A DNA stretch of 18,852 nucleotides from Verrucomicrobiales bacterium. Its GTDB lineage: Bacteria > Verrucomicrobiota > Verrucomicrobiia > Limisphaerales > UBA1100. The notes beneath the pieces were generated by a model. That model worked only from the letters and a program-made list of their open reading frames with translations, did not search any database and was not told where the DNA came from. Location: positions 4,207 through 23,058 of the forward strand of contig PBFV01000044.1 in NCBI GenBank assembly GCA_002718935.1, given 5' to 3'. The position numbers were made by a program, and so were the translations under genes. Shown here piece after piece: positions 1-7,918 of the stretch (the first letter of the stretch is position 1; each line of letters starts with the position of its first letter).

Positions 1-585
1 CGTGTCGCCAAATGGCGTCTGCAACAAATCGCCCTCCTCCTTGCCGGAACTGCACTTGCTGCGGGAATTGCGCTGATGCCCCACGCCACCGAAACTACTT
101 CGCCATTTTACATTTTTCTGTGCGGCGCCATCGCCATGGCTGCAATGATCCTGCCGGGAATTTCCGGGTCATTCATCTTGTTGCTGGTGGGCGGTTACCT
201 GCATATCCTCACTGCCATCTCAGATTTTAACTTCGCCGTCCTTGTGCCCTTTGCGCTCGGCTGCATCACCGGCATACTGGCGTTCTCCCGGGCGCTTTCG
301 TTTATCCTAAATCGATTTCACGATGCAACTCTCGCCCTTTTGACTGGCTTTGTTGCAGGCTCATTGGCGGTGATTTGGCCTTGGAAAGATAAAGAGCCTC
401 TGCTTGATGAAAATGCAGACCCAATTTTGAAGAACAGTGAACCAATTGTTGTTGGGTATGACTGGAATTTGCCGAAGACGGACACAGACTTTTGGCTGGC
501 GCTGCTCTTGATGGCCGTCGGGGCGGCGCTAGTGCCTTTGCTCGAACGTCTCGCCCGGGGCACTCCCAAGTCGGACGGTGAATAG
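1..585 (+). CDS. DUF368 family (PopT-type) polyprenyl-phosphate transporter, 3' part
   Basis: The reading frame is open from the first base of the window, so the N-terminus is missing; 194 residues remain. The segment around residues 45-63 (AAMILPGISGSFILLLVGG) is the hallmark of DUF368 membrane proteins. Several hydrophobic helices follow, including one at the end (FWLALLLMAVGAALVPLL) before a short charged tail. DUF368 proteins, with DedA proteins, are reported to recycle undecaprenyl phosphate across the inner membrane for cell-wall synthesis; applying that role here is inference from the family. An internal ATG at base 76 would cut off a helix and is not taken as the start. The next gene begins 44 bases downstream with its own likely promoter. 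Confidence 0.88.
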   Translation, partial: RVAKWRLQQIALLLAGTALAAGIALMPHATETTSPFYIFLCGAIAMAAMILPGISGSFILLLVGGYLHILTAISDFNFAVLVPFALGCITGILAFSRALSFILNRFHDATLALLTGFVAGSLAVIWPWKDKEPLLDENADPILKNSEPIVVGYDWNLPKTDTDFWLALLLMAVGAALVPLLERLARGTPKSDGE

Positions 586-592
586 CCCGGTC

Positions 593-621
593 TTGTCCAC
601 AAAGCGCGCATGTCGTATCAA
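593..621 (+). promoter_or_regulatory. sigma70-like promoter for the nucleoside transporter gene
   Basis: TTGTCC at 593-598 and TATCAA at 616-621 are separated by 17 bases. Transcription would begin near 628-630, where the GTG start codon lies, so the transcript would be leaderless or nearly so. Read by eye; no transcript data. Confidence 0.5.
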
Positions 622-629
622 TCACGGCG

Positions 630-1907
630 GTGGAATTGAGACTGATGAGCCTGCTCGGCCTCGTGGCGTTTATCACGCTGGCGTGGGGCATCTCGTTGCG
701 GCGGGACAAATTCCCGTGGCGCACAGTGCTGACCGGGATGGGACTGCAGTTCGCCGTGGCGTTGCTGCTCATTCGTGAAAGCCCGTTTAGCAAATGGGTT
801 TATTCAAACGCCAAGATTGCGGCGGACAATGTTCTCTATTTCGCCAAGCAAGGCACGCAGCTCATTTTCGGGCCATTGGCCAAGAGGGAGGCACTGGAGC
901 CAGTATTTGGCCCAAGCGACGCGATGGTGCTGGGCATCACCATCTGCGGCACGATCATCCTCGTGGCGGTGCTTTCGAGCCTGCTGTATCACCTTGGCAT
1001 CCTGCAACGCATCGTGCGCGCAATGGCGTGGGTGATGCAGCGCGTGATGCGTACCAGCGGCAGCGAAAGCCTCTGCACGTCGGCCAATGTGTTCATGGGC
1101 CAAACCGAGGCGCCGCTGGTCATCCAGCCGTACCTTAAGGGCATGACGAAAAGCGAGCTAATGACCATGATGGTTGGCGGCATGGCCACCATCGCCGGCG
1201 GTGTATTCGCGGTCTACCACGGCATGGGCGTCGAGGCGGGCCATTTGTTGACCGCGTCATTCATGGCGGCACCCACAGCGTTGTACATGTCCAAAATCCT
1301 GTTGCCCGAAACTGACCAGAGCGAGACGACCGACGGCACTAAAGACGACGTAAAGGCAGAAACCACCAACGCACTCGACGCCATGTGCCAAGGTGCCAGT
1401 GACGGCATGAAGCTCACCATCAACGTGCTCGCCATGCTGATCGGCTTCACCGCGGTGATCGCGCTGGCCAATTACCTACTCGTGCTCCCACAGGACTGGG
1501 CAGGCGTGGCTGAACCAATAACATCCGACAAACTGCTAGGCTGGCTCAACGCGCCGTTCGCTTGGCTGATGGGAGTCCCTTGGAGTGATTGCCCGTTTAT
1601 TGGTGAGTGCCTCGGCAAACGAATCGTCTTCACTGAGTTTATTGGATATGACAACCTGAAAGCTGCAATCCCTCAGGGCGGAGCACCTCCTGTGATTGAA
1701 CTGGCAACACCGAAACGGAGTGTTGCAATCGCCACCTTTGCCATTTGCGGCTTTGCCAACTTCGCCAGCATCGCCATCCAGATCGGCGGCATCGGCTCAC
1801 TCGCCCCAGAGCGCCGCAAGGACCTCGCCAGCCTCGGCCTCCGTGCCATGGCCGGCGGCATCCTCGTCGGCTACACAAACGCCTGCATCGCGGGGCTCTT
1901 CATTTAA
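630..1907 (+). CDS. nupC: concentrative nucleoside transporter (CNT/NupC family)
   Basis: Inner-membrane symporter that takes up nucleosides with H+ or Na+. The 425-residue length is usual for bacterial CNT proteins. In order it shows N-terminal helices, the gate domain, and the C-terminal transport domain. The substrate-binding signatures are present: GQTEAP at about 157-162, TEFIGY with E336, and NFAS with N377 and S380. These match the Gln-Thr-Glu, Glu and Asn/Ser positions that contact nucleoside in the Vibrio CNT structure. The coordinates use a GTG start, which falls at the predicted transcription start. An in-frame ATG at 645 would shorten the protein by five residues and leave a 15-base leader, and is equally possible. 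The ion coupled cannot be told from sequence alone. Confidence 0.93.
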   Translation: MELRLMSLLGLVAFITLAWGISLRRDKFPWRTVLTGMGLQFAVALLLIRESPFSKWVYSNAKIAADNVLYFAKQGTQLIFGPLAKREALEPVFGPSDAMVLGITICGTIILVAVLSSLLYHLGILQRIVRAMAWVMQRVMRTSGSESLCTSANVFMGQTEAPLVIQPYLKGMTKSELMTMMVGGMATIAGGVFAVYHGMGVEAGHLLTASFMAAPTALYMSKILLPETDQSETTDGTKDDVKAETTNALDAMCQGASDGMKLTINVLAMLIGFTAVIALANYLLVLPQDWAGVAEPITSDKLLGWLNAPFAWLMGVPWSDCPFIGECLGKRIVFTEFIGYDNLKAAIPQGGAPPVIELATPKRSVAIATFAICGFANFASIAIQIGGIGSLAPERRKDLASLGLRAMAGGILVGYTNACIAGLFI

Positions 1908-1922
1908 CTCAAAGATTGGAAC

Positions 1923-1950
1923 TTGCTGATTTTTTGATGCACGGCACAAT
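1923..1950 (+). promoter_or_regulatory. possible promoter for the heme-binding propeller gene
   Basis: TTGCTG at 1923-1928 and CACAAT at 1945-1950 are separated by 16 bases. The ATG follows the -10 element by six bases, which would give a leaderless transcript. The -10 is a weak match, so this is the least certain promoter of the set. Confidence 0.35.
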
Positions 1951-1956
1951 CACCGG

Positions 1957-4900
1957 ATGAACCGTGCTGCGCTTTTCTTGTTGCTCGTTTTCTCCCCTTC
2001 TCTCTTTGCCGACGACAAGAAACCGCCCGAGAAATTTTCCGACAGCCTCAAGGGGTTCGTGGATAATTTTAAGGGGCGCGGGGCATTAAATGATGGGTCG
2101 AAGCCATCCACTCCCGCTGAGGGCGTCAAGAAACTCAAGATGGCTGAGGGGCTGGTGATGCAGGTGGTGGCGCATGAGCCGCAGGTGGCGCAACCGCTGA
2201 ACATGTACTTTGACGAGCGCGGGCGAATGTGGGTGGCGCAATATCTGCAGTACCCCTTCCCCGCCGGGCTGAAGGTGGTGGAATATGACAAGTACCTGCG
2301 CGCGGTGTTCGACAAAGTTCCACCGCCGCCGCCAAATCATTTCCGCGGCAAGGACAAGATCACCATTCACGAGGACACCGACGGCGACGGCGTCTTCGAC
2401 AAACACAAGACCTTCCTAGACGGCCTCAACATGGCCCGCAGCGTCATCACCGGTCGTGGCGGCGCGTGGGTTCTGATGCCGCCATATCTGCTTTTTTATC
2501 CGGACAAAAATCGCGACGATATCCCCGATGGCGATCCCGAGGTGCACCTAACCGGCTTTGGTCTCGAGGATACCCACTCCGGCGCCAACAGCCTCCGCTG
2601 GGGCCCCGACGGTTGGATTTACGGCGCGCACGGCAGCACATGTACGGCGAAAATACAGGGTATCAAGTTTCTCGGGCAGGCGATCTGGCGCTATCATCCG
2701 CGTACGAAAAAGTTTGAGGTATTCGCGGAAGGTGGCGGCAACACATTCTGTTTGGATTTCGACAACCAAGGCCGCACCTTCAGCGGCACCAACTACGGTA
2801 ATACGCGCGGCGTCCATTATGTGCAAGGCGGCTGCTACATCAAAGGCTGGGCCAAGCACGGGCCGTTGATGAATCCGCATGCGTTTGGCTTTTACCAGCA
2901 CATGTCGCACGAGGGTTACAAGCCGCGCTTCCCGCAATCGACCATCATCTATGAGGGCGGTAAGCTGCCCAACTACGAGGGTCACATAATTGCCGGCATG
3001 GCGCTGGTCAACCGCGTGCAAGCCAGCCGCATTTACAAAGACACCTCGAGCTTCCGCACCGTCGACACCACGCCGATGGTGACCACCGATGACCGCTGGT
3101 TTCGGATTGTCGACACCAAAGCCGGCCCCGATGGCGCAGTATATTTTGCTGACTGGTACGACAGCCGCCTGAGTCATCTCGACCCTCGCGACACTTGGCA
3201 CAAGAGCAGCGGTCGCATCTACCGCATGCACGCCAAGGGTGCGAAGACCCTCAAGCCCTTCGACTTCGGCAAGCTGTCAAATACCGAACTCATCAACACC
3301 CTCGTTAACCCCAACAAGTGGCACCGCCAAACCGCACAACGCATCCTAGCCGATCGACGCGACAAATCCCTCGTACCCGGACTCACGAAAATTGCCTTGG
3401 AAAACAACGGCCAAATCGCACTCGAAAGCTTCTGGGCCATCAACCACAGCGGCGGCTTCACGCCCCAGCTCGCCGAGCGCACGCTCAAGCACAAACACCC
3501 GTTCATTCGCTTCTGGACCATCCGGCTCCTCGGCGACAGTCATCTCATGACACCCGCCCTGCGCACGCAACTTACCGAGTTAGCCAAAACCGAAAAGCAT
3601 CCCGAAGTCCGCAGTTGCCTTGCCGCTTCCTGCAAGCGCTGGGCTGCAAAGGATTCCTACCCCATCCTCGCCGCTCTCATTCGGCGCACCGAAGACGCCA
3701 ACGACAAACACATCCCGCTCCTCCTTTGGTGGGCCATCGAGAGCAAAGCTACTACCGACCGCGCCGCCATCACCAAGCTGCTCACCGACCAATCCATCTG
3801 GACGACACCAATGATGCGCCAGCACCTCACCGCGCGCATCGCTCAGCGTTACACCGCTGAGCGCACGCCATCCAACCTCGCCACCGCCGCTCGCATTCTT
3901 GCCCAAGCACCAAGCGATGCCGACCGCGACCAACTCATCAAAGGCCTCGAAACCGGTCTGCAGGGCAACGCGGTTCAGAATCCGCCCGCCGCGCTTGTCA
4001 CTGAGACGCGTAAACTTTGGAAAACCCGTGCCCACACGCCGCAACTCATTTCACTGGCCACCCGCCTCGGCCTGCCTGAAGCGATGGCGGAAGCGATGGA
4101 GCTCGTCAAAAACCCGAAAACCTCAGCCAACGACCGACGCGCATTAACCAAACTTCTTTCCGAACGCCGCAGCGCCGATGCACTCAAGCTGTTGCTCGCG
4201 GAATTCCAGTTCAGCAAAAGCAGCAGCCGGCGCATTGAACTGATGACGGCGATGCAGCGCTTTGAGGATGCCGCGGTGGGCACGTCGCTGTTGGCACGCT
4301 ACGCTGAGATGCCCCAGCGCGAGCGCAATAGTGCGCAGAATATTTTGAGCAGCCGCGCCGACTGGTCGCTGGCATTCGCGCGCGGCGTGGATGCGGGCAC
4401 CATCAAGCGCGAGGACGTGAAGCCTGCCACGGTGCTCGCGATGCAAAGCCACAAGCGCAAGGCGATCGATGCGCTCGTGAAGAAGCACTGGGGGCAGTTG
4501 CGCCAGAGCAGTGAGGATAAACAGAAACGCATCGCCGCGGTGGGCGCATTGATTGCCGAGAACAAAGGCGACGCCAAGGCGGGCGCGCAAGTGTACGCCA
4601 TCGCGTGCGCGGCGTGCCATCGCTACAAGGGGAAAGGTGGCAACATCGGGCCCAATCTGGACGCCTATCAATTGAACAATCCCGGCTTCCTCATCCCCGC
4701 CGTGGTGGATCCCAGCCTCGGCATCCGCGAGGAGTTCGCCGGCTTCAACGTCGTCACCAAGGACAACCAACGCCTCACCGGTTTCATCGCGCAAAACGCG
4801 CCGCAGTTCATCGTCCTGCGCGACCTCGCCCAAAACTCCATCACCCTCCCGCGCAACGAAATCAAGGACCTGCAGGCGATGCCCGTCTCCCTCATGCCCG

Positions 4901-4968
4901 AGGGATTGCTCGATGCGCTTACGCCACAGCAAGTGCGCGACCTGTTTGCATTTTTAATGCAGAAGTGA
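1957..4968 (+). CDS. PVC-type heme-binding protein: beta-propeller, HEAT-like repeats, C-terminal CxxCH cytochrome domain
   Basis: Exported 1003-residue protein. Residues 1-18 form a Sec signal peptide (MNRAALFLLLVFSPSLFA). Residues about 60-440 match the NHL-like propeller domain called membrane-bound dehydrogenase in Pirellula and Verrucomicrobium (RMWVAQYLQYP, WGPDGWIYGAHG, GPDGAVYFADWYD). They also contain a calcium-loop-like DTDGDGVFD near residue 134. Residues about 440-860 are alpha-helical and resemble HEAT repeats. The C-terminus is the matching heme domain with C884-A-A-C887-H888 and a likely axial Met980 in SLMPEGLL. The heme attachment site means it works outside the cytoplasm, probably as an electron-transfer partner for an oxidation; the substrate is unknown for the whole family. 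The gene stands 48 bases before dapL, with no obvious functional link. Confidence 0.9.
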   Translation: MNRAALFLLLVFSPSLFADDKKPPEKFSDSLKGFVDNFKGRGALNDGSKPSTPAEGVKKLKMAEGLVMQVVAHEPQVAQPLNMYFDERGRMWVAQYLQYPFPAGLKVVEYDKYLRAVFDKVPPPPPNHFRGKDKITIHEDTDGDGVFDKHKTFLDGLNMARSVITGRGGAWVLMPPYLLFYPDKNRDDIPDGDPEVHLTGFGLEDTHSGANSLRWGPDGWIYGAHGSTCTAKIQGIKFLGQAIWRYHPRTKKFEVFAEGGGNTFCLDFDNQGRTFSGTNYGNTRGVHYVQGGCYIKGWAKHGPLMNPHAFGFYQHMSHEGYKPRFPQSTIIYEGGKLPNYEGHIIAGMALVNRVQASRIYKDTSSFRTVDTTPMVTTDDRWFRIVDTKAGPDGAVYFADWYDSRLSHLDPRDTWHKSSGRIYRMHAKGAKTLKPFDFGKLSNTELINTLVNPNKWHRQTAQRILADRRDKSLVPGLTKIALENNGQIALESFWAINHSGGFTPQLAERTLKHKHPFIRFWTIRLLGDSHLMTPALRTQLTELAKTEKHPEVRSCLAASCKRWAAKDSYPILAALIRRTEDANDKHIPLLLWWAIESKATTDRAAITKLLTDQSIWTTPMMRQHLTARIAQRYTAERTPSNLATAARILAQAPSDADRDQLIKGLETGLQGNAVQNPPAALVTETRKLWKTRAHTPQLISLATRLGLPEAMAEAMELVKNPKTSANDRRALTKLLSERRSADALKLLLAEFQFSKSSSRRIELMTAMQRFEDAAVGTSLLARYAEMPQRERNSAQNILSSRADWSLAFARGVDAGTIKREDVKPATVLAMQSHKRKAIDALVKKHWGQLRQSSEDKQKRIAAVGALIAENKGDAKAGAQVYAIACAACHRYKGKGGNIGPNLDAYQLNNPGFLIPAVVDPSLGIREEFAGFNVVTKDNQRLTGFIAQNAPQFIVLRDLAQNSITLPRNEIKDLQAMPVSLMPEGLLDALTPQQVRDLFAFLMQK

Positions 4969-4975
4969 GAACCGC

Positions 4976-5004
4976 TTGATTCAGCCACCGGCATCCGCTA
5001 CCTT
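4976..5004 (+). promoter_or_regulatory. sigma70-like promoter for dapL
   Basis: TTGATT at 4976-4981 and TACCTT at 4999-5004 are separated by exactly 17 bases. The ATG lies 12 bases after the -10 element, so the leader would be only about five bases. The -35 element begins only eight bases after the upstream stop codon. No ribosome binding site precedes the ATG. Confidence 0.55.
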
Positions 5005-5016
5005 CCGCGCTCTCCC

Positions 5017-6255
5017 ATGGCGTACATCAACGAACATTTTTTGAAGCTCAAGGCCGGCTACCTCTTTCCGGAGATCGGCCGTCGCGTAAACGAATTCACG
5101 CAGGCCAACCCTGACAAGGCTCCCGGTCTTATCCGGTGCGGCATCGGCGATGTGACGGAGGCGTTGCCGGAGGCGGTCATCGAGGCGCTGCACGCGGCCG
5201 TTGATGAAATGGGCAATCGCAAAACCTTCCGCGGCTACGCGCCCGAATTGGGCTATGAATTTTTGCGCGAAGCGATCGCTGAACACGACTATGCCGCGCG
5301 CGGAATGGACATCAGTGCCGATGAGATTTTTGTGTCCGACGGCGCCAAGTGCGATTCGGCGAACATCCTTGACATACTCGGCAGCCAAAACCGCATCGCC
5401 ATAACTGATCCAGTATATCCCGTGTACCTCGACACGAACGTGATGGCCGGCCACACCGGACCTGCTGATGACGCCGGGCTTTTCGAGGGTATTATTTATC
5501 TACCGTGCACCGACGCAAATGATTTCGTGCCGGCTATCCCTGAGGAGAAAGCCGATCTCATTTATCTTTGTTACCCGAATAACCCCACCGGCGCCACCGC
5601 CACCAAAGCGCAACTGTCCGCATGGGTGGACTACGCCAAGGCCAACGACAGCATCATCCTTTACGATGCCGCCTACGAGGCATTCATCCAGGACGCGGAC
5701 GTACCGCATTCCATTTTTGAAATCGAAGGCGCCCGCGACTGCGCCATCGAGTTCCGCAGCTTTTCCAAAAACGCCGGCTTTACCGGCACCCGTTGCGCCT
5801 TCACCGTGGTGCCCAAGGGCCTTGCCGCCAAGGATGCCGAAGGCCATGACCATTCACTGCACGCCCTTTGGGGACGCCGCGTGGCCACGAAATTCAACGG
5901 CACCAGCTACCCCATCCAACGCGCCGCCGCCGCCGTTTATACCGAGGCCGGGCAGACGCAGGTGCGCTCACTCATCGACCATTACATGGGCAACGCCAAG
6001 CTGCTGCGCGAAGCTGCAGCCAATGCGGGACTCGAGGTCTTCGGCGGCACCAACGCGCCTTACATTTGGGTGAAGACACCCAACGGCACACCGAGCTGGG
6101 ACATTTTTGACAAGGTGCTTAACGAAGCCGCCGTGGTTATCACCCCCGGCGCCGGCTTTGGAACAGCCGGCGAAGGCTACTTCCGCATCAGCGCGTTTAA
6201 CAGCCGCGCGAATGCGGAGGAAGTGGCACAGCGAATCGGCGCAATGGCGTGGTAG
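5017..6255 (+). CDS. dapL: LL-diaminopimelate aminotransferase
   Basis: PLP-dependent class I/II aminotransferase (EC 2.6.1.83) that converts tetrahydrodipicolinate and glutamate to LL-2,6-diaminopimelate in one step. It feeds lysine and peptidoglycan synthesis and bypasses the acylated intermediates. The 412-residue length is usual for DapL. Family signatures are clear: [16 protein letters not shown] at the N-terminus, [46 protein letters not shown] around 186-192, and the PLP lysine K251 in [12 protein letters not shown]. DapL is the typical route in Chlamydiae and Verrucomicrobia, which supports the taxonomic call. The protein is cytoplasmic and the gene is probably transcribed alone. It ends three bases from the oppositely directed propeller gene. 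Confidence 0.96.
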   Translation: MAYINEHFLKLKAGYLFPEIGRRVNEFTQANPDKAPGLIRCGIGDVTEALPEAVIEALHAAVDEMGNRKTFRGYAPELGYEFLREAIAEHDYAARGMDISADEIFVSDGAKCDSANILDILGSQNRIAITDPVYPVYLDTNVMAGHTGPADDAGLFEGIIYLPCTDANDFVPAIPEEKADLIYLCYPNNPTGATATKAQLSAWVDYAKANDSIILYDAAYEAFIQDADVPHSIFEIEGARDCAIEFRSFSKNAGFTGTRCAFTVVPKGLAAKDAEGHDHSLHALWGRRVATKFNGTSYPIQRAAAAVYTEAGQTQVRSLIDHYMGNAKLLREAAANAGLEVFGGTNAPYIWVKTPNGTPSWDIFDKVLNEAAVVITPGAGFGTAGEGYFRISAFNSRANAEEVAQRIGAMAW

Positions 6256-6258
6256 GAA

Positions 6259-7809
6259 TTATTCCGCCGCCAAATTGAAACACGCCACCCCGTTCCCCTG
6301 CCGCACGTACAGCTTCCCGCGGCTAAGCACCGGCGACGGACACCACATGGCGCGGACGCGGGCTTTGCCTTCCTCGTAATGCGCCAGCGGATCGGCGCGG
6401 AGCATGACCAGTTCGCTACCCTTTTTCTCGAAGGCAAACAGCCGGCCATCCGCAATGAACGGCGAGGAAATGTTGCTCGAACGCTTCTCTTTCCACTTCA
6501 CCTTGCCGGAATTCAACTCCACACACATTTGCGTGTCGCCGCCTGCAAGGAACACGTGCCCGTCATAAATCACCGGCGTGGACTGCGTGCGCCGCGCATC
6601 CAGCGGAATCTTCCACAACATTTTTGCGCCCGCCGCCGTGATTTGATACCCGGCCAGGCCGATCTTCTTTTCACGGCTGTACACCGCCATGTGTTCTCCC
6701 GAGACCACCGGCGTAGAATCCCCACCACCGGGCGCACGCCACAACACCTTGCCATCGGCGGGATTCAGGCAAAACACCTCTCGGTTGCTGTTTGAGAGTA
6801 GAAACTTTTTGCCGCCGCTCTCCCACAACACGGGCGAAGAATTGCCACCGCGCACATCATTACTTTCCCAAACGACCTCGCCGGTCTTTATATCCAACGC
6901 AATCAGTTTACCGACAATGATAAACGCCTTCCCTTCCGCCACGAGAAATGAGGATGCCCCACCCTTGCTCGGAAGTTCAGCGGCCCAAACCTTTGCGCCA
7001 GTCTTCGCATCCACACAATACGCGTGCCGGCCGCCCAGCGCGAACACCTTGCCATCCGCCACACACGGCGTGCTGGATGCTTTTCTGCCGGCTGGCTCGC
7101 CCGGAGCATCTGTTTTCCAAAGCGTCTTTCCAGTCGTTGCGTCGAGGCACACCACCACGTCCTTGGCAACCTTGCGCGTATTCGGCACCGCCTTGATCAC
7201 CTGCGACTTCGTTTCCTCACTAAAGCTCTGTTCGCCCAGCCAATTCTTGAACGCCGCATCATTCTCGAAACGGTGCTCGCGCATCGTCGCCAGCTTCTGC
7301 AAATCCTTGATCGCAATCGCCGCCTTCCCTTTCTTGAACCGGCTCGCCACCCAACTGCCCAGCACCTGCTTCTGTTCCTTGTTTAGATTGGCCTCGATCC
7401 ATTCATCAATCCACGCCTGCAATTTTTCGCCCCGCAACCGGCGGCTTAGGTTGATCCGATCCTCTTCCATCTTAGCCACCAATGCGACACCCAGCTGGCT
7501 TGTCCCGCGATTCCCCAGCTTGCGCAGCACAAGGTCATCAATCGCCCGAGTTTCTGTCGGCACATCTGTGTGCCAAACTATCGCCATGTAAACCCGCCCA
7601 TTGGCAACCACCACGCTGCCATGCCCGCCATCGTCATCGCTCGGGATAAATTCGCTCGTCCAAAGTTTTTCCAGTCCTTCTTTTGGAAATGCCTTCAGGA
7701 GCGTCACTCCGTCTGCCACCACTCCATTACGGCCGGGCCCGCGCCATTGCGGCCATTCAGAGTGAACGGAGAAAACCAACGTGAAGGTAAGAGCAATTAA
7801 TCGATTCAT
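6259..7809 (-). CDS. exported PQQ-like beta-propeller protein with a helical insertion
   Basis: The 516-residue protein has a signal peptide (MNRLIALTFTLVFSVHS) followed by EWPQWRGPGRNG, the usual opening of verrucomicrobial and planctomycetal PQQ-like propellers. Repeated blade motifs of the VCLDATTGKTLW, CVDAKTGAKVW and ALDIKTGEVVW type follow to the C-terminus. A stretch of about 130 residues (roughly 82-215), rich in Lys, Glu and Arg and predicted helical, interrupts the first blade. An upstream in-frame start at 7851 would add 14 residues before the signal peptide and would overlap the promoter, so the ATG at 7807-7809 was chosen. No calcium or PQQ dehydrogenase active site is evident, so a structural or binding role is more likely than enzymatic PQQ oxidation. 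It does not share a strand with its neighbours. Confidence 0.87.
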   Translation of the reverse strand: MNRLIALTFTLVFSVHSEWPQWRGPGRNGVVADGVTLLKAFPKEGLEKLWTSEFIPSDDDGGHGSVVVANGRVYMAIVWHTDVPTETRAIDDLVLRKLGNRGTSQLGVALVAKMEEDRINLSRRLRGEKLQAWIDEWIEANLNKEQKQVLGSWVASRFKKGKAAIAIKDLQKLATMREHRFENDAAFKNWLGEQSFSEETKSQVIKAVPNTRKVAKDVVVCLDATTGKTLWKTDAPGEPAGRKASSTPCVADGKVFALGGRHAYCVDAKTGAKVWAAELPSKGGASSFLVAEGKAFIIVGKLIALDIKTGEVVWESNDVRGGNSSPVLWESGGKKFLLSNSNREVFCLNPADGKVLWRAPGGGDSTPVVSGEHMAVYSREKKIGLAGYQITAAGAKMLWKIPLDARRTQSTPVIYDGHVFLAGGDTQMCVELNSGKVKWKEKRSSNISSPFIADGRLFAFEKKGSELVMLRADPLAHYEEGKARVRAMWCPSPVLSRGKLYVRQGNGVACFNLAAE

Positions 7810-7818
7810 GGGGACGTT

Positions 7819-7847
7819 GGAGTACGTTGAATCGCCTGTGCATTCAA
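7819..7847 (-). promoter_or_regulatory. sigma70-like promoter for the minus-strand propeller gene
   Basis: Read on the minus strand, TTGAAT (7842-7847) and TACTCC (7819-7824) are 17 bases apart. The ATG comes nine bases after the -10 element, implying a leader of two or three bases. It is back to back with the promoter of the GntP-type operon. Confidence 0.5.
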
Positions 7848-7882
7848 TCATGAAGTTTCACGGCAAGAGCTCTCCTTGAGCC

Positions 7883-7911
7883 TTGATCATTGATAACTGA
7901 ACTTTTACCGT
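7883..7911 (+). promoter_or_regulatory. sigma70-like promoter for the GntP-aldolase-amidohydrolase operon
   Basis: TTGATC at 7883-7888 and TACCGT at 7906-7911 are 17 bases apart. The GTG start codon is seven bases beyond the -10 element, so transcription would begin on or next to the start codon. The 109 bases between the two divergent start codons hold both promoters and leave little space for an operator. Confidence 0.5.
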
Positions 7912-7918
7912 CCCTTCC

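Noticed and set aside
2548..4932. Long minus-strand open frames (227 and 262 codons) inside the heme-binding propeller gene
   Set aside because: They are antisense to a clearly recognisable protein, show no family motifs and no signal peptide, and are expected from the GC-rich third codon positions.
6689..7591. A 300-codon plus-strand open frame across the 6259-7809 propeller gene
   Set aside because: It is serine- and proline-rich low-information sequence antisense to well-marked propeller repeats.
6259..7809. PQQ-dependent alcohol dehydrogenase
   Set aside because: Only the propeller repeats are shared; no recognisable dehydrogenase active-site or disulfide motif is present, so an enzymatic name is not justified.
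7810..7851. Longer N-terminus of the propeller protein from the ATG at 7851
   Set aside because: It would place 14 polar residues before a good signal peptide and would overlap the -35 and -10 elements.
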